The notes: a model not told the origin generated them from the sequence alone. 64,000 bases of DNA from Brenneria sp. hezel4-2-4 (GCF_013155275.1 NZ_JABJXS010000001.1:310001-374000); one strand, 5' to 3'. Shown: positions 49,699 to 61,081, counted from the stretch's first letter. Program-made: numbers and translations.

Positions 49699-51174
49699 TT
49701 ATTCAAACTCGTTCCACGAACGACCGTCGCGGGTGATCATCGCCACCGACGCCACCGGCCCCCAGCTCCCCGCCTGATAAGGCTTCGGCGCGTCGTTGTC
49801 CATTGACCAGGCGTCCATGATCGAGTCAACCCACTTCCAGGCTTCCTCGACCTCGTCGCGACGCACAAACAACGCCTGAATCCCCCGCATGGTTTCCAGC
49901 AACAGGCGCTCATAGGCATCGGCCAGGTGTTGTTGGTTAAAGGTCTCGGAGAAACTCAGATCCAGCTTCACCGTTTGCAAGCGGTGCTTGTGCTCCAGTC
50001 CGGGAATTTTATTCAGGATCTGAATTTCAATCCCTTCATCCGGCTGCAAACGAATAATCAATTTGTTCTGCGGCAATTGCTGATAAGAGTCGCGGAACAG
50101 GTTCAACGCCGGGTTTTTAAAATACACCACGACTTCGGAGCATTTCGTCGGCAGACGCTTGCCGGTACGCAGGTAAAAAGGCACCCCCGACCAGCGCCAG
50201 TCATCAATATCAACGCGTATTGCCACAAAGGTTTCGGTGCCGCTGCTTTTATTCGCGCCCTCTTCTTCCAGATAGCCGGGAACTTTATTCCCCTGCACAA
50301 AACCAGACGTATACTGACCCCGTACCGTTGTTTCATGCACGTTATTACGATCGATGCGGCGTAACGAACGTAGTACTTTCACTTTTTCATCACGGATGCG
50401 ATCGGTCGTCAGGTCAGAAGGCGGCGACATCGCAATCATGGTCAGAATCTGCAACAGATGGTTCTGGATCATATCGCGCATCTGACCCGCTTTATCGAAG
50501 TAACCCCAGCGTCCCTCAATCCCCACTTCTTCAGCAACCGTGATTTGTACGTGATCGATCGTCCGGTTGTCCCAGTTGGCGGAGAACAACGAGTTGGCAA
50601 AACGCAGGGCCAGCAGGTTCAGCACCGTCTCTTTACCCAAATAATGGTCGATACGATAAACCTGACACTCGTTAAAATACTCGGCGACCTGATCGTTGAT
50701 GACGCACGAGGAAGCCAAATCGGTTCCCAGCGGCTTTTCCATCACCACGCGCGCCGGCTCTTTATTCAGTCCTGCGGTGCCCAAACCACGGCAAATCGCC
50801 CCAAAGGTACTGGGCGGCATAGCAAAGTAGTTAATGGTGGTGCGGCTTTTCTGGTCGAGCATTTTGCCCAACTTGCCGAAACCTTGCGTATCGTCAACAT
50901 CAAGATTACAGAAATCCAACCGGTTGCTTAACGTTTCCCACAACGCTTCATCAATCGGCTCTTTCATAAAGGTATCCAGCGCATCACGGATCACGCGGGT
51001 GTATTCAGCTTTATCCCAGTCGGCTCGTCCTACGCCGATGATCCGCGTTTGCGGATGGATATGACCTGCTTTTTCCAACTGATACAGGGAAGGCAGCAAT
51101 TTACGGCGCGCCAAATCGCCCTTCGCGCCGAAAATAACCAAGTCGCACGCCTGGGCTGTTGAAGTTACCGCCAT
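49699..51174 (-). CDS. zwf: glucose-6-phosphate dehydrogenase
   Basis: A 491-residue enzyme, the length of E. coli Zwf. ATG 51174 (MAVTSTAQAC) lies 6 bases after GAGGAG; the earlier ATG at 51180 is too close to it. The NADP-binding motif is FGAKGDLARRK, and the active site is RIDHYLGKE. It opens the oxidative pentose phosphate pathway. The HexR site at 51199-51213 lies directly upstream, and hexR is divergent. Confidence 0.97.
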   Translation of the reverse strand: MAVTSTAQACDLVIFGAKGDLARRKLLPSLYQLEKAGHIHPQTRIIGVGRADWDKAEYTRVIRDALDTFMKEPIDEALWETLSNRLDFCNLDVDDTQGFGKLGKMLDQKSRTTINYFAMPPSTFGAICRGLGTAGLNKEPARVVMEKPLGTDLASSCVINDQVAEYFNECQVYRIDHYLGKETVLNLLALRFANSLFSANWDNRTIDHVQITVAEEVGIEGRWGYFDKAGQMRDMIQNHLLQILTMIAMSPPSDLTTDRIRDEKVKVLRSLRRIDRNNVHETTVRGQYTSGFVQGNKVPGYLEEEGANKSSGTETFVAIRVDIDDWRWSGVPFYLRTGKRLPTKCSEVVVYFKNPALNLFRDSYQQLPQNKLIIRLQPDEGIEIQILNKIPGLEHKHRLQTVKLDLSFSETFNQQHLADAYERLLLETMRGIQALFVRRDEVEEAWKWVDSIMDAWSMDNDAPKPYQAGSWGPVASVAMITRDGRSWNEFE

Positions 51175-51539
51175 GTTCATCTCCTCGTTGCGGGATACTG
51201 TAATTTTATTACAGCAGTAATGTACTCTTTTTGACTCGGGCCAGTAAACCCGTCCAAATACTCAAAACCTCGGTTTAAGCTTACTGAAAATTACCCAAAA
51301 ACCGGCTTGTTACAATGACTAAAGCGCATGAGGCATATGCCTGAAAGAGAAATCTTTCATCATTTCTGACAGCAGATTACTTTTCTGAAAGTTAGACACA
51401 TGTCATGTTCTGGCAAAAAAAGCGCACAACTTCACGTTTTGCTCTCTGCCAACCGTCAAAGGCCGTAGTATATTTTCACGAAATCCGCATCGGTTGCTCC
51501 TTTGGTTGAAATCGGAAAAACTTACATGGCCTTTCTCAT
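51175..51539. promoter_or_regulatory. zwf-hexR divergent region with HexR operator
   Basis: TGTAATTTTATTACA at 51199-51213 is a perfect match to the HexR palindrome, 25 bases before the zwf ATG. HexR is released by KDPG (established knowledge), so sugar flux should turn zwf on. The rest of this 365-bp region holds AT-rich promoter sequence for hexR. I see no gene. Confidence 0.85.
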
Positions 51540-52409
51540 ATGAATATGCTGGAAAAAATTCAGAACCACCTGGAACTTCTGAGCAAGTCGGAAAGAAAAG
51601 TCGCTGAAGCGATCCTGAGCGCCCCGCAAACGGCAATCCATTCCAGCATCGCCACCCTGGCCAGAATGGCTGTCGTCAGTGAACCCACCGTCAACCGTTT
51701 CTGCCGCCGTCTGGACACGAAAGGGTTTCCTGATTTTAAGCTACATCTGGCGCAAAGTCTGGCGAATGGCACACCTTATGTGAATCGCAACGTAGAAGAG
51801 GATGACAGTGTCGATGCCTACACCAGCAAAATATTTGAATCTACGATGGCCGGGCTGGAACATGTGAAGTCCTGTCTGGATATCATGGCGATTAACCGGG
51901 CGGTGGATCTGCTTACCCAGGCGAAAAAAATCTCTTTCTTCGGTTTTGGCGCATCGGCGGCGGTCGCCCATGACGCCATGAACAAGTTCTTTCGGTTCAA
52001 TATTCCCGTGGTTTACTTTGACGACATCGTCATGCAGCGCATGAGTTGCATGAACTCCAGCGAAGGAGACGTTGTTGTGCTCATCTCGCATACCGGAAGA
52101 ACGAAAAGCCTGGTTGAAATGGCGCGGCTAGCGCGGGAGAATGATGCTACAGTGATCGCCATCACATCCGACGATACGCCTTTAGCGCGTGAAGCCTCTC
52201 TGACGCTCAGGGTGGAAGTTCCGGAAGATACGGATGTGTATATGCCGATGGTATCCCGCATTGCGCAACTTACCCTGATTGACGTGCTGGCAACCGGCTT
52301 CACGCTGCGGCGCGGGGAAAAATTCAGAGATAACTTGAAGCGAGTCAAGGAAGCATTACGGGAATCGCGCTTTGATAAAGAGGCGCCATTTCTCCACCCT
52401 TTCAGTTGA
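51540..52409 (+). CDS. hexR: transcriptional repressor HexR
   Basis: A 289-residue RpiR-family regulator, the length of E. coli HexR. The N-terminal helix-turn-helix includes VVSEPTVNRFCRRLDTKGFP. The C-terminal SIS domain (GDVVVLISHTGRTKSLVEMA) binds KDPG. It represses central sugar genes including zwf and eda. It is divergent from zwf with one operator between them. Confidence 0.95.
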   Translation: MNMLEKIQNHLELLSKSERKVAEAILSAPQTAIHSSIATLARMAVVSEPTVNRFCRRLDTKGFPDFKLHLAQSLANGTPYVNRNVEEDDSVDAYTSKIFESTMAGLEHVKSCLDIMAINRAVDLLTQAKKISFFGFGASAAVAHDAMNKFFRFNIPVVYFDDIVMQRMSCMNSSEGDVVVLISHTGRTKSLVEMARLARENDATVIAITSDDTPLAREASLTLRVEVPEDTDVYMPMVSRIAQLTLIDVLATGFTLRRGEKFRDNLKRVKEALRESRFDKEAPFLHPFS

Positions 52410-52715
52410 TTTTTAATACTGAACGTTATTTATTTTTACAAGGCTATAACCATTTAATCTGAAAGATAGAATAACTATAAACCAGACTCAATACGGAACT
52501 CGGGTAACGTATATCCAACCGATTTCAAGGCCCGCCGGATGGTCACGGAACGAATCCTCGCGGTTTAGCAAACCCGCTGACGGGATGCGGGAAAAAGACC
52601 GGCGACGTGAAAGATGAAAGGTATAGATGAAATAGTTTCGTTGTAAAGTTACACTTTACATCGTTATCCGATATTAATCGCAACACTACTGCTTCACAAG
52701 TCAACGGAGTTATAC
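52410..52715. promoter_or_regulatory. hexR-pykA intergenic region with palindrome
   Basis: TGTAAAGTTACACTTTACA at 52642-52660 is a palindrome 56 bases before pykA. It has the TGTAA/TTACA ends of HexR sites but with other spacing, so it may be a variant HexR operator, as pykA belongs to HexR regulons in many gammaproteobacteria. No gene is visible in the 306 bases. Confidence 0.5.
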
Positions 52716-54158
52716 ATGTCCAGACGGCTCAGAAGAACCAAAATCGTCACCACCCTGGGGCCAGCTACCGACCGCGACAACAATCTGGAAAAGATTATTG
52801 TTGCAGGCGCTAACGTAGTACGCTTGAATTTTTCTCATGGCACAGCAGAAGATCATCTATTACGTGCCAATAAAGTGCGTGAAATTGCGGCGAAATTAGG
52901 CCGCCATGTTGCCATTCTTGGCGATTTACAGGGTCCCAAAATTCGCGTTTCCACCTTCAAGGAAGGTAAAGTTTTTCTGAATATCGGTGATAAATTCCTG
53001 TTGGACGCCAACATGTCCAAAGGCGAAGGCGATAAAGAGAAAGTCGGTATTGATTACAAAGGCCTGCCCAGCGACGTGGTTCCCGGCGATATCCTGTTAT
53101 TGGATGACGGCCGTGTGCAGTTGAAGGTTCTTCAGGTTGAAGGCATGAAGGTTTACACCGAAGTCACCGTCGGCGGGCCGTTGTCTAACAACAAAGGGAT
53201 TAACAAGCTCGGCGGCGGTCTTTCTGCCGAAGCGCTGACGGAAAAAGACAAAGAAGACATTATCACCGCGGCTAAAATCGGTGTGGATTATCTGGCCGTC
53301 TCCTTCCCTCGCACCGGCGAAGATTTGAATTACGCCCGCCGTCTTGCTCGCGATGCTGGTTGCCACGCAAAAATCGTTTCCAAAGTTGAACGCGCAGAGG
53401 CCGTTTGTTCCGACGAAGCGATGGACGATATCATTCTGGCTTCTGACGTCGTCATGGTCGCCCGCGGTGATTTGGGCGTCGAAATCGGCGATCCCGAACT
53501 GGTCGGCATCCAGAAAAAGCTGATCCGCCGGGCGCGTAAGCTCAACCGTGCGGTGATCACCGCCACGCAGATGATGGAATCGATGATCACCAATCCGATG
53601 CCGACACGAGCGGAAGTCATGGACGTCGCCAACGCCGTACTGGACGGCACCGATGCCGTTATGCTCTCTGCCGAAACCGCCGCCGGGCAATATCCGGCCG
53701 AAACGGTATCGGCGATGGCGAAGGTGTGTCTTGGCGCGGAAAAAATCCCCAGCATCAACGTATCCAAACACCGCCTTGATGTACAGTTCGATAACATCGA
53801 AGAGTCCATTGCGATGTCTTCAATGTACGCGGCTAATCACCTGAAAGGCGTGACGGCGCTGATTGCTATGACGGAATCGGGGCGCACCGCGCTGATGATG
53901 TCCCGTATCAGTTCCGGTCTGCCCATTTTCGCCATGTCGCGTCATGAACACACGCTGAATCTGACGGCGCTTTATCGTGGCGTTACGCCAGTGCATTTTG
54001 ACAGCTATACCGATGGCGTCGCCGCCGCCAATGATGCGGTCATCCAGTTGCGCGATAAGGGCTTCCTGATGTCCGGGGATCTGGTTATTGTGACTCAGGG
54101 CGACGTAATGGGCACCGTCGGCACCACCAACACCATCCGTATCCTGCGCGTCGAATAA
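52716..54158 (+). CDS. pykA: pyruvate kinase II
   Basis: A 480-residue enzyme, the length of E. coli PykA. The active-site signature [11 protein letters not shown] is followed by [22 protein letters not shown], then [23 protein letters not shown]. It makes pyruvate and ATP from phosphoenolpyruvate; type II enzymes are activated by AMP and sugar phosphates. GGAG precedes the ATG. A strong terminator follows. Confidence 0.97.
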   Translation: MSRRLRRTKIVTTLGPATDRDNNLEKIIVAGANVVRLNFSHGTAEDHLLRANKVREIAAKLGRHVAILGDLQGPKIRVSTFKEGKVFLNIGDKFLLDANMSKGEGDKEKVGIDYKGLPSDVVPGDILLLDDGRVQLKVLQVEGMKVYTEVTVGGPLSNNKGINKLGGGLSAEALTEKDKEDIITAAKIGVDYLAVSFPRTGEDLNYARRLARDAGCHAKIVSKVERAEAVCSDEAMDDIILASDVVMVARGDLGVEIGDPELVGIQKKLIRRARKLNRAVITATQMMESMITNPMPTRAEVMDVANAVLDGTDAVMLSAETAAGQYPAETVSAMAKVCLGAEKIPSINVSKHRLDVQFDNIEESIAMSSMYAANHLKGVTALIAMTESGRTALMMSRISSGLPIFAMSRHEHTLNLTALYRGVTPVHFDSYTDGVAAANDAVIQLRDKGFLMSGDLVIVTQGDVMGTVGTTNTIRILRVE

Positions 54159-54186
54159 CCGTTCGCCATCACCATAGCGAACCGAT

Positions 54187-54225
54187 CAAAAAAGCCGGAT
54201 GATTGAAAAATCATCCGGCTTTTTT
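54187..54225. terminator. bidirectional terminator between pykA and lpxM
   Basis: AAAAAAGCCGGATGATTGAA and AATCATCCGGCTTTTTT form a perfect stem with A- and T-runs on both sides, ending pykA and lpxM transcripts. Confidence 0.9.
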
Positions 54226-54268
54226 ATGCGCCCATTGTTCTTAAAAGCGGCTCGGCGCATTCAGGCCG

Positions 54269-55240
54269 CTATTGCTTATAGAGATCGTCACGGCAGTAGG
54301 GTTCTATCTCCCCCGGCTTGCGGGTTTTCAGCAATTTCAGGATCCAGGTGTACTGTTCCGGATTCGGCCTGACCAGGATCTCGACCTCTTCATTCATGCG
54401 GCGGGCAATCTGCCTATCGTCCGCATTTTCCAGACCGTCCATCGGCGGGCGAATGAATACGTCAAGACAACAGGTTTTCGCGTTATACACCGGGAACAGC
54501 GGCACAATATCCGCACGGCATACTTTCATCAGGCGACCAATCGCCGGCAACGTCGCTTTATAGGTGGCGAAAAAATCCACAAACTCGCTGTGCTCCGCCC
54601 CATGATCCTGATCGGGAAGATAGTATCCCCAGCACCCTTTCCGCACTGAGCTGATAAACGGTTTTATACCGTCATTACGCGCATGTATACGCCCGCCAAA
54701 GCGGCGGCGCAGCGTATTCCACCAAAAGTCCACCAGCGCATTTTTTTGGTTATGGAACATCGCCGCCATACGCTGTCCGCGAGACGTCATCAGCATCGCC
54801 GGAATATCGACGGCCCAGCCATGCGGCACCAGGAAAATCACGTTACGGCCTTGTTCCTTCAACTTATTCAGTATCTCTTCGCCGTGCCAACGGACGTGTT
54901 TTTCCACACTTTTGGGATCGCGGATACCCACATCCACCATCATGATCATCGCCTGCGGCGCCGTGGCGAACATATTATCGATAATGGTTTCACGCTGCGC
55001 CTCGGTTAGCTCGGGCATACAATACAGCAGATTAATACGCGCCCGCCGACGGGCACCCTTTGCAAACCGACCAACCAGACGGCCTAACCCGCCCAGGACG
55101 GGATTTCTCAAGCGCGCAGGGATATACGCGGCAATCGCCATCGCCCCAACGCCCAGCCAGGTGCCCCAATAGCGCGGATGATAAAAGGCGCGCTGGAACT
55201 GCGGAACAAACTCATCGTTGTTTTTTTTATCTTTTTCCAT
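54269..55240 (-). CDS. lpxM: lipid A myristoyltransferase LpxM (MsbB)
   Basis: A 323-residue inner-membrane acyltransferase, the length of E. coli LpxM. The HX4D motif is PHGWAVD, preceded by a membrane segment near residues 28-45 (LGVGAMAIAAYIPARL). It adds the last secondary acyl chain to lipid A on the cytoplasmic side of the membrane. It sits alone upstream of mepM on the same strand order as in E. coli. Confidence 0.95.
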   Translation of the reverse strand: MEKDKKNNDEFVPQFQRAFYHPRYWGTWLGVGAMAIAAYIPARLRNPVLGGLGRLVGRFAKGARRRARINLLYCMPELTEAQRETIIDNMFATAPQAMIMMVDVGIRDPKSVEKHVRWHGEEILNKLKEQGRNVIFLVPHGWAVDIPAMLMTSRGQRMAAMFHNQKNALVDFWWNTLRRRFGGRIHARNDGIKPFISSVRKGCWGYYLPDQDHGAEHSEFVDFFATYKATLPAIGRLMKVCRADIVPLFPVYNAKTCCLDVFIRPPMDGLENADDRQIARRMNEEVEILVRPNPEQYTWILKLLKTRKPGEIEPYCRDDLYKQ

Positions 55241-55337
55241 ACATCAACTCTTCAAATAAACCTAAAGCAAAAATATCAGGAACCTATAAATGAAAACGCC
55301 GGCAGCAAGCTGCCGGCTAACTATTCGTCATCAGCAA

Positions 55338-56663
55338 CTAATCAAACTTGAGCTGAGGAACAATCTCTTTCACCTGAGCCAGATAATCATTGCGTTCCTT
55401 ACCAGCCAATCCTTCAGAGCGAGGCAGTTTGGCCGTTAATGGATTGACCGCCTGTTGGTTTACCCAGAATTCATAATGCAGATGCGGCCCGGTGGAACGG
55501 CCGGTATTCCCGGATAAGGCGATGCGATCCCCTCGCTTGACCTTTTGGCCCGGTTTTACCAGGATGCGATTCAGGTGCATATAGCGCGTGGTGTACTGAC
55601 GACCATGACGTATCGCAACATAGTTGCCCGCCGCGCCGCTGCGTTTGGCAATCACCACTTCGCCGTCACCCACGGCCAGCACCGGCGTTCCCACCGGCAT
55701 GGCGAAATCAACGCCTTTATGCGGCGCGACGCGGCCGGTAACAGGATTAAGACGGCGGGGGTTAAAGTTGGAAGAGATTCGGAACTGTTTCATGGTAGGG
55801 AAACGCATAAATCCACGCGTTAAGCCGGAGCCTTCACGATCGTAAAATTTACCGTCTGCGGCGCGGATCGCAAAGTAATCTTTACCGCCGGTATTCAGGC
55901 GGACACCCAGCAGTTCACTCTGTTCACTGCGGCCATCCAGCATCTCGCGGGACATCAGCACGGAAAAGGTGTCATCTTTGCGCAGCTTGCGAAAATCCAA
56001 CTGCCATTGCAACGCTTTAATCACCGCACTGACTTCACTGTTGGTTAAGCCGGCATTTCTGGCGCTGTTGACGAAACTGCCGTTTAGCCGACCATTTAAC
56101 ACGCTATTGCGCCATTCCCCTTTCAGCATTTCGATCCGCTCTTTGAAATCGGAACCGACGCGCTCATAAATCCGGGTTTCCCGGCGGGACATCTGCCAGG
56201 TCAGACTCTGCAAGTCGCCGTTATCGCCCAGTACCCAGGATATCTGCTGACCAATCTTAAGGTTGCGCAAATCCCGATTTTGCTCTGCCAGCCGTGTGAC
56301 ATCGCCAATATCAATGCCGTACTGAGTAAGGATGCTGCTTAACGTATCACCGGTCGACACCACATATTCATGCACCCCGCCGTCATCAGCGACTTTATCG
56401 TCCAGCTCATCCTGCGGGATCTCGTCATCCGGCGTAGGCTGATCGATAGGTTCGCTGGCCTCCGGCGTCAGTGTGCGCAATTGCTGGTTTGCGTCCAGCG
56501 CGACATCTTTCACTATTACCGGGGCATCATTAACGGGGGGATAAACAAAAGGCCGCCAAACAGCAACGGCCAATGTGACGACGGTAAGCGACCCCAGCAT
56601 GACGCGGTGGGGTCTTGGTAAGCTATTATACGCCAGAGCGATAGTTCGGACTATCTGCTGCAC
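55338..56663 (-). CDS. mepM: murein DD-endopeptidase MepM
   Basis: A 441-residue protein starting with GTG. An N-terminal membrane anchor (VMLGSLTVVTLAVAVW) is followed by a LysM domain (~97-145, VSTGDTLSSILTQYGIDIGD) and a C-terminal M23 metallopeptidase with HKGVDFAMPVGTPV and HLHYEFWVN as metal ligands. It cuts peptide crosslinks to let new wall be inserted. It is followed by lpxM and lies 12 bases after znuA. Confidence 0.94.
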   Translation of the reverse strand: MQQIVRTIALAYNSLPRPHRVMLGSLTVVTLAVAVWRPFVYPPVNDAPVIVKDVALDANQQLRTLTPEASEPIDQPTPDDEIPQDELDDKVADDGGVHEYVVSTGDTLSSILTQYGIDIGDVTRLAEQNRDLRNLKIGQQISWVLGDNGDLQSLTWQMSRRETRIYERVGSDFKERIEMLKGEWRNSVLNGRLNGSFVNSARNAGLTNSEVSAVIKALQWQLDFRKLRKDDTFSVLMSREMLDGRSEQSELLGVRLNTGGKDYFAIRAADGKFYDREGSGLTRGFMRFPTMKQFRISSNFNPRRLNPVTGRVAPHKGVDFAMPVGTPVLAVGDGEVVIAKRSGAAGNYVAIRHGRQYTTRYMHLNRILVKPGQKVKRGDRIALSGNTGRSTGPHLHYEFWVNQQAVNPLTAKLPRSEGLAGKERNDYLAQVKEIVPQLKFD

Positions 56664-56675
56664 TTATTCGTATCC

Positions 56676-57719
56676 TCATGATTTTTCCTCCAGGCAGCTC
56701 AGATACTGGCTCGACAGCTGCGTCAAGAAATTCACATAGCTATCTTTACCCAGTGCGATATCGCTTCCCAACGGATCCAGCACGCCCGAGCGCACGTCAG
56801 TTCCCTTGGCGACAGCATTAATAACGGCTGGCCTGAATTGTGGCTCAGCAAAAACGCATACGGTTTTATGCTCAACCAACTGTGTTCTTATCTGATGTAA
56901 ACGCTGTGCGCCGGGCTGAATCGCCGGGTTGATCGTAAAATGACCTAATGGGCTTAAACCATAGCGTTGCTCAAAGTAGCCATAGGCATCATGAAATACG
57001 AAATAACCTTTACCCCGCACAGGCGCTAGCATGTTAGCAATTTTTTTATCTGTTTGCGCGATTTTATCTGTGAAATAAAGCAGATTCGCGTCTAGTTTGT
57101 CTTTATTCTGAGGCATAAGTTCCAATAATTTTTCATGAATAGCGACGGCTGCTTGTTTTGACATCTCCGAAGACAGCCAAATGTGCATATTGTACTCACC
57201 GTGATGGTGCCCATCGTCATCTTCCGCATGCGCCGAATCCGCAGCGTGATGAGGCTCACTGACGCCCTCGTGATGCTCGTGATCATGGTGTTCATCTTGA
57301 TGATCGCCATCGTCATGCGCGTGCTGATGTTGGGCTTCTTTTTTCAGCGCCGCTTTTATCGCCGGCAATTCGGATAACGTAATTTGCCTGGCGGGCGCCA
57401 ACTGCGACAGCGGCTTGCCTAAAAAAGCTTCCATTTCCGGGCCGACCCAAATAACCAGCTCAGCCGACCGTAAACGCTGGACATCAGCCGGACGCAAGGC
57501 ATAATCGTGGGGCGAAGCGCCGTTGGGCAGCAGGACATCGGTTGGCGTAATTCCATCCGTTATCGCGGCGGCGATAAAACCCAGCGGGCGGATAGAGGTT
57601 ACGACCTCGGCGCAAGCCGCATTAATCGACGCACCGGAAGCCATCAGTGCGCTGACAACAAACACACTTTTTAACCATTTATTTTGTTGAATAGGCATTT
57701 GCATCGCATATTTTCTCAT
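56676..57719 (-). CDS. znuA: zinc-binding periplasmic protein ZnuA
   Basis: A 347-residue zinc-uptake binding protein. An N-terminal signal ([20 protein letters not shown]) is followed by a core with conserved His residues ([17 protein letters not shown]). A long His/Asp-rich loop lies at ~130-180, as in other ZnuA proteins. The E. coli form has a shorter loop. The chosen ATG at 57719 has a weak ribosome site; the starts at 57704 or 57698 are possible. It is divergent from znuCB with a Zur-type operator between. Confidence 0.93.
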   Translation of the reverse strand: MRKYAMQMPIQQNKWLKSVFVVSALMASGASINAACAEVVTSIRPLGFIAAAITDGITPTDVLLPNGASPHDYALRPADVQRLRSAELVIWVGPEMEAFLGKPLSQLAPARQITLSELPAIKAALKKEAQHQHAHDDGDHQDEHHDHEHHEGVSEPHHAADSAHAEDDDGHHHGEYNMHIWLSSEMSKQAAVAIHEKLLELMPQNKDKLDANLLYFTDKIAQTDKKIANMLAPVRGKGYFVFHDAYGYFEQRYGLSPLGHFTINPAIQPGAQRLHQIRTQLVEHKTVCVFAEPQFRPAVINAVAKGTDVRSGVLDPLGSDIALGKDSYVNFLTQLSSQYLSCLEEKS

Positions 57720-57735
57720 TGATTCAGGTGTGATT

Positions 57736-57750
57736 TGTTATATTATAACA
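57736..57750. promoter_or_regulatory. Zur operator between znuA and znuC
   Basis: TGTTATATTATAACA is a 15-bp perfect palindrome matching the core of the Zur consensus (GTTATANTATAAC). It lies between the divergent znuA and znuCB genes, so zinc-bound Zur can repress both. Confidence 0.85.
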
Positions 57751-57777
57751 TTACGAAATCTGTGCAAGTCGAATTCT

Positions 57778-58536
57778 ATGTCCACATTGGTATCACTCAA
57801 TAATATTTCCGTGTCATTTGGCAGCCGGACAGTGCTGTCGGATATCTCGCTGTCGTTACAGCCGGGACGTATTCTTACGCTGCTGGGGCCTAACGGCGCG
57901 GGGAAATCCACCCTGGTGCGCGTTGTTCTAGGCTTGCTGTCGCCCACCTCCGGCTCTTTGCAAAAAACGCCCGGGCTACGTATTGGCTACGTCCCGCAAA
58001 AACTTCATCTGGACCCTACGCTGCCGTTAACCGTTAGCCGTTTTATGCGCCTGCGTCCCGGCGTGAAACAACAGGATATCTTACCCGCCCTCAAACGCGT
58101 TCAGGCCGCGCACCTGCTGCAACAGCCGATGCAGAAACTGTCCGGCGGCGAAAATCAGCGCGTTCTGCTGGCCCGGGCGTTAATGAACCACCCACAGTTG
58201 CTGGTCTTGGATGAACCAACGCAGGGCGTGGACGTCAACGGCCAGCTCGCGCTTTATGATCTGATCAATCAACTGCGTCAGGAATTCAACTGTGGCGTAT
58301 TGATGGTTTCCCACGATCTCCATCTGGTGATGGCAAAAACCGACGAAGTGCTGTGCCTTAATCAGCATGTCTGTTGCTCGGGATCGCCGGAAGTGGTGTC
58401 CCTGCACCCCGAATTTTTAGCCATGTTCGGCCAGCGCGGCGCCGAGCAGTTAGCGATTTACCGACATCATCATAATCATCGTCACGACTTAAACGGACGT
58501 ATCATTCTGAAAAGACAAGGCGGGAACGACGCATGA
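57778..58536 (+). CDS. znuC: zinc ABC transporter ATPase ZnuC
   Basis: A 252-residue ATPase; ATG 57778 ([15 protein letters not shown]) matches the E. coli start. Walker A is GPNGAGKST, the signature is LSGGENQRV, Walker B is LLVLDEPTQ. The His-rich C-terminus ([14 protein letters not shown]) is typical and may sense zinc. It powers zinc import with ZnuB. It overlaps znuB by four bases. Confidence 0.96.
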   Translation: MSTLVSLNNISVSFGSRTVLSDISLSLQPGRILTLLGPNGAGKSTLVRVVLGLLSPTSGSLQKTPGLRIGYVPQKLHLDPTLPLTVSRFMRLRPGVKQQDILPALKRVQAAHLLQQPMQKLSGGENQRVLLARALMNHPQLLVLDEPTQGVDVNGQLALYDLINQLRQEFNCGVLMVSHDLHLVMAKTDEVLCLNQHVCCSGSPEVVSLHPEFLAMFGQRGAEQLAIYRHHHNHRHDLNGRIILKRQGGNDA

Positions 58537-59324
58537 TTGAGCTTTTGCTTCCCGGCTGGTTAGCCGGTATTTTCCTTGCGCTGGCCGCGGGGCCGCTGGG
58601 GTCATTTGTTGTCTGGCGGCGCATGTCCTATTTCGGCGATACGCTGGCTCACGCCTCCCTGCTAGGTGTGGCCTTTGGCCTGTTGCTGGACATTAACCTG
58701 TTCTTCGCCGTCATCGCCGTCACACTGGCGTTGGCGCTGGGTCTGGTCTGGCTGGAGCGGCGCCCTTATCTGGCGGTTGACACCCTGCTGGGCATTATGG
58801 CGCACAGCGCACTGTCGCTCGGTCTGGTGGTGGTCAGCCTGATGGATAACGTTCGGGTGGATTTGATGGCTTATCTGTTCGGCGACTTGCTTTCCGTGAC
58901 CACGGACGATCTGTGGATTATCGGCTGCGGCGTGGCCGTGGTGGTTGCGGTGCTGAGCTGGCAGTGGCGCCCGCTTCTATCCATGACAATCAGCCCTGAA
59001 CTGGCCCATGTGGATGGCGTCAATCTGCAACGCACCAAGCTGCTCCTGATGCTGGTTACCGCGCTGACGATTGGCATCGCCATGAAGTTCGTCGGCGCGT
59101 TAATCATTACCTCGCTGCTGATTATCCCGGCCGCCAGCGCCCGCCGCTTTGCCCGCACACCGGAGCAAATGGCCGGCTTCGCGATTATTATCGGCACCAT
59201 CGCCATTACCGGCGGTCTGGCGTTTTCCGCCGGTTACAACACGCCCGCCGGGCCGTCTGTCGTTCTGTGCGCATCACTGCTGTTTATGGCAAGCCTGATC
59301 AAAAACCGCCGGGAGCGATTCTAA
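58533..59324 (+). CDS. znuB: zinc ABC transporter permease ZnuB
   Basis: A 263-residue membrane protein with about eight helices (for example [38 protein letters not shown]). It forms the channel for zinc brought by ZnuA and powered by ZnuC. It ends the znuCB operon, facing ruvB. Confidence 0.95.
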   Translation: MIELLLPGWLAGIFLALAAGPLGSFVVWRRMSYFGDTLAHASLLGVAFGLLLDINLFFAVIAVTLALALGLVWLERRPYLAVDTLLGIMAHSALSLGLVVVSLMDNVRVDLMAYLFGDLLSVTTDDLWIIGCGVAVVVAVLSWQWRPLLSMTISPELAHVDGVNLQRTKLLLMLVTALTIGIAMKFVGALIITSLLIIPAASARRFARTPEQMAGFAIIIGTIAITGGLAFSAGYNTPAGPSVVLCASLLFMASLIKNRRERF

Positions 59325-59389
59325 ACGCCGCCGGATATGCCAGGCTCATCGGCCAACGTTGTCAGCAACCTCAGCCGCCTTACAGCCGG

Positions 59390-60394
59390 CTACTCTTCAC
59401 GCGTCAGGCCAAAATGGCGGTAGGCGTGCTGGGTCGCCATACGCCCGCGCGGCGTGCGCTGAATAAAGCCCTGTTGAATCAAAAAAGGTTCCAGCACATC
59501 TTCGATGGTTTCCCGCTCTTCGCCGATCGCCGCCGCCAGATTATCCAGCCCGACCGGGCCGCCGGTAAACTTCTCGATGATCGCCAGCAGCAGTTTCCGA
59601 TCCATGTAATCGAACCCTTCGGTATCCACGGCCAACATATCCAGCGCCAGCGTAGCGACTTCGCCGGTGATTGCCCCCTCGGATTTGACTTCCGAGAAGT
59701 CCCGCACGCGACGCAGCAACCGGTTGGCAATACGCGGCGTACCGCGTGAACGGCGCGCCACTTCCAGCGCGCCGTCATACGTTAATTCGACGCCCAGACA
59801 TTGCGCGCTACGACTGACGATATGTTGCAGATCGGCCACCTTATAAAACTCCAGACGCTGCACAATGCCAAAACGATCGCGCAACGGCGAGGTGAGCGAA
59901 CCGGCGCGAGTGGTCGCGCCGATAAGCGTAAACGGCGGCAAATCAAGTTTAATCGAACGCGCGGCCGGCCCTTCGCCAATCATGATATCCAGTTGATAAT
60001 CTTCCATCGCCGGATACAGGATCTCTTCGACCACCGGCGACAATCGGTGGATTTCATCGATAAACAGCACATCGTGCGGTTCGAGGTTGGTCAGCAGCGC
60101 CGCCAAATCCCCCGCCTTCTCCAGTATCGGCCCGGACGTGGTGCGCAAATTCACGCCCATCTCGTTGGCGACAATGTTCGCCAACGTCGTTTTCCCCAAA
60201 CCGGGAGGCCCGAAAATCAGTAGATGATCCAGAGCGTCGCCGCGTTTGCGCGCCGCCTCAATGAAAATTTCCATCTGCTCGCAGACCTGAGGCTGACCGA
60301 CATATTCCGCCAACAGCTTCGGGCGAATGGCGCGATCAATAAATTCCTCTTCGGGAACAGCCTCTGCGGAAATCAAACGATCTGCTTCAATCAT
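59390..60394 (-). CDS. ruvB: Holliday junction helicase ATPase RuvB
   Basis: A 334-residue AAA+ motor. Walker A is [10 protein letters not shown] and Walker B is LFIDEIHRL; the arginine finger lies in [18 protein letters not shown]. Two rings drive branch migration with RuvA. It follows ruvA by seven bases and is in the same SOS-regulated unit. Confidence 0.97.
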   Translation of the reverse strand: MIEADRLISAEAVPEEEFIDRAIRPKLLAEYVGQPQVCEQMEIFIEAARKRGDALDHLLIFGPPGLGKTTLANIVANEMGVNLRTTSGPILEKAGDLAALLTNLEPHDVLFIDEIHRLSPVVEEILYPAMEDYQLDIMIGEGPAARSIKLDLPPFTLIGATTRAGSLTSPLRDRFGIVQRLEFYKVADLQHIVSRSAQCLGVELTYDGALEVARRSRGTPRIANRLLRRVRDFSEVKSEGAITGEVATLALDMLAVDTEGFDYMDRKLLLAIIEKFTGGPVGLDNLAAAIGEERETIEDVLEPFLIQQGFIQRTPRGRMATQHAYRHFGLTREE

Positions 60395-60401
60395 GAATAC
60401 C

Positions 60402-61019
60402 TCACAGCGCAGCGCGTAATGCGTCCCTGATCAGGGTTTCGCAGTCTGAATCCGGACGAACAACCTTGGCGATTAACCGGCTGGCTTCCTGGGGTTTATA
60501 ACCCAGAGCAACCAGCGCGGAAGCGGCCTCCGCTTCCGCATCGCCGGCCGCATTATCGGCGGAGGACGTCGATGTCGGCGGGATATCGCTGGCTGAATTA
60601 AACAGATCGCCGCTTAGCCCTTTAAAACGATCCTTCATTTCAACCACCAGACGCTCGGCGGTTTTTTTACCTACGCCGGGCAACTTAACCAACGCGCCGA
60701 TCTCTTCGCGTTCAACCGCGCTGACAAACTGCGAGGCGGACATCCCGGAAAGAATAGCCAAGGCCAGTTTCGGCCCCACACCATTGACTTTAATCAGCTC
60801 GCGGAACAGCGCCCTTTCCTGCTTGTCATTGAAGCCAAACAACAGTTGGGCGTCTTCACGCACCACAAAATGAGTAAAAATAACCGCTTCCCGGGACAGT
60901 TCCGGGAGTTCGTAAAAGCAAGTCATTGGCATGTGGACTTCATAGCCAACGCCGTTGGCTTCTATCAGCACCTGCGGCGGTTGCTTTTCCAAAATAATGC
61001 CTCTGAGACGACCTATCAC
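60402..61019 (-). CDS. ruvA: Holliday junction DNA-binding protein RuvA
   Basis: A 205-residue protein. I chose GTG 61019 (GTG ATA GGT), which gives [12 protein letters not shown] as in E. coli (203 residues). Helix-hairpin-helix motifs are visible in [19 protein letters not shown] and [18 protein letters not shown]. It holds the four-way junction open and recruits RuvB through its C-terminal domain ([19 protein letters not shown]). A LexA site lies upstream. Confidence 0.95.
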   Translation of the reverse strand: MIGRLRGIILEKQPPQVLIEANGVGYEVHMPMTCFYELPELSREAVIFTHFVVREDAQLLFGFNDKQERALFRELIKVNGVGPKLALAILSGMSASQFVSAVEREEIGALVKLPGVGKKTAERLVVEMKDRFKGLSGDLFNSASDIPPTSTSSADNAAGDAEAEAASALVALGYKPQEASRLIAKVVRPDSDCETLIRDALRAAL

Positions 61020-61081
61020 GTTGATCTTCCTTTTACGTATTATCAGCAAACAACTGGATATAGCTTATAGCATAAAAAAGG

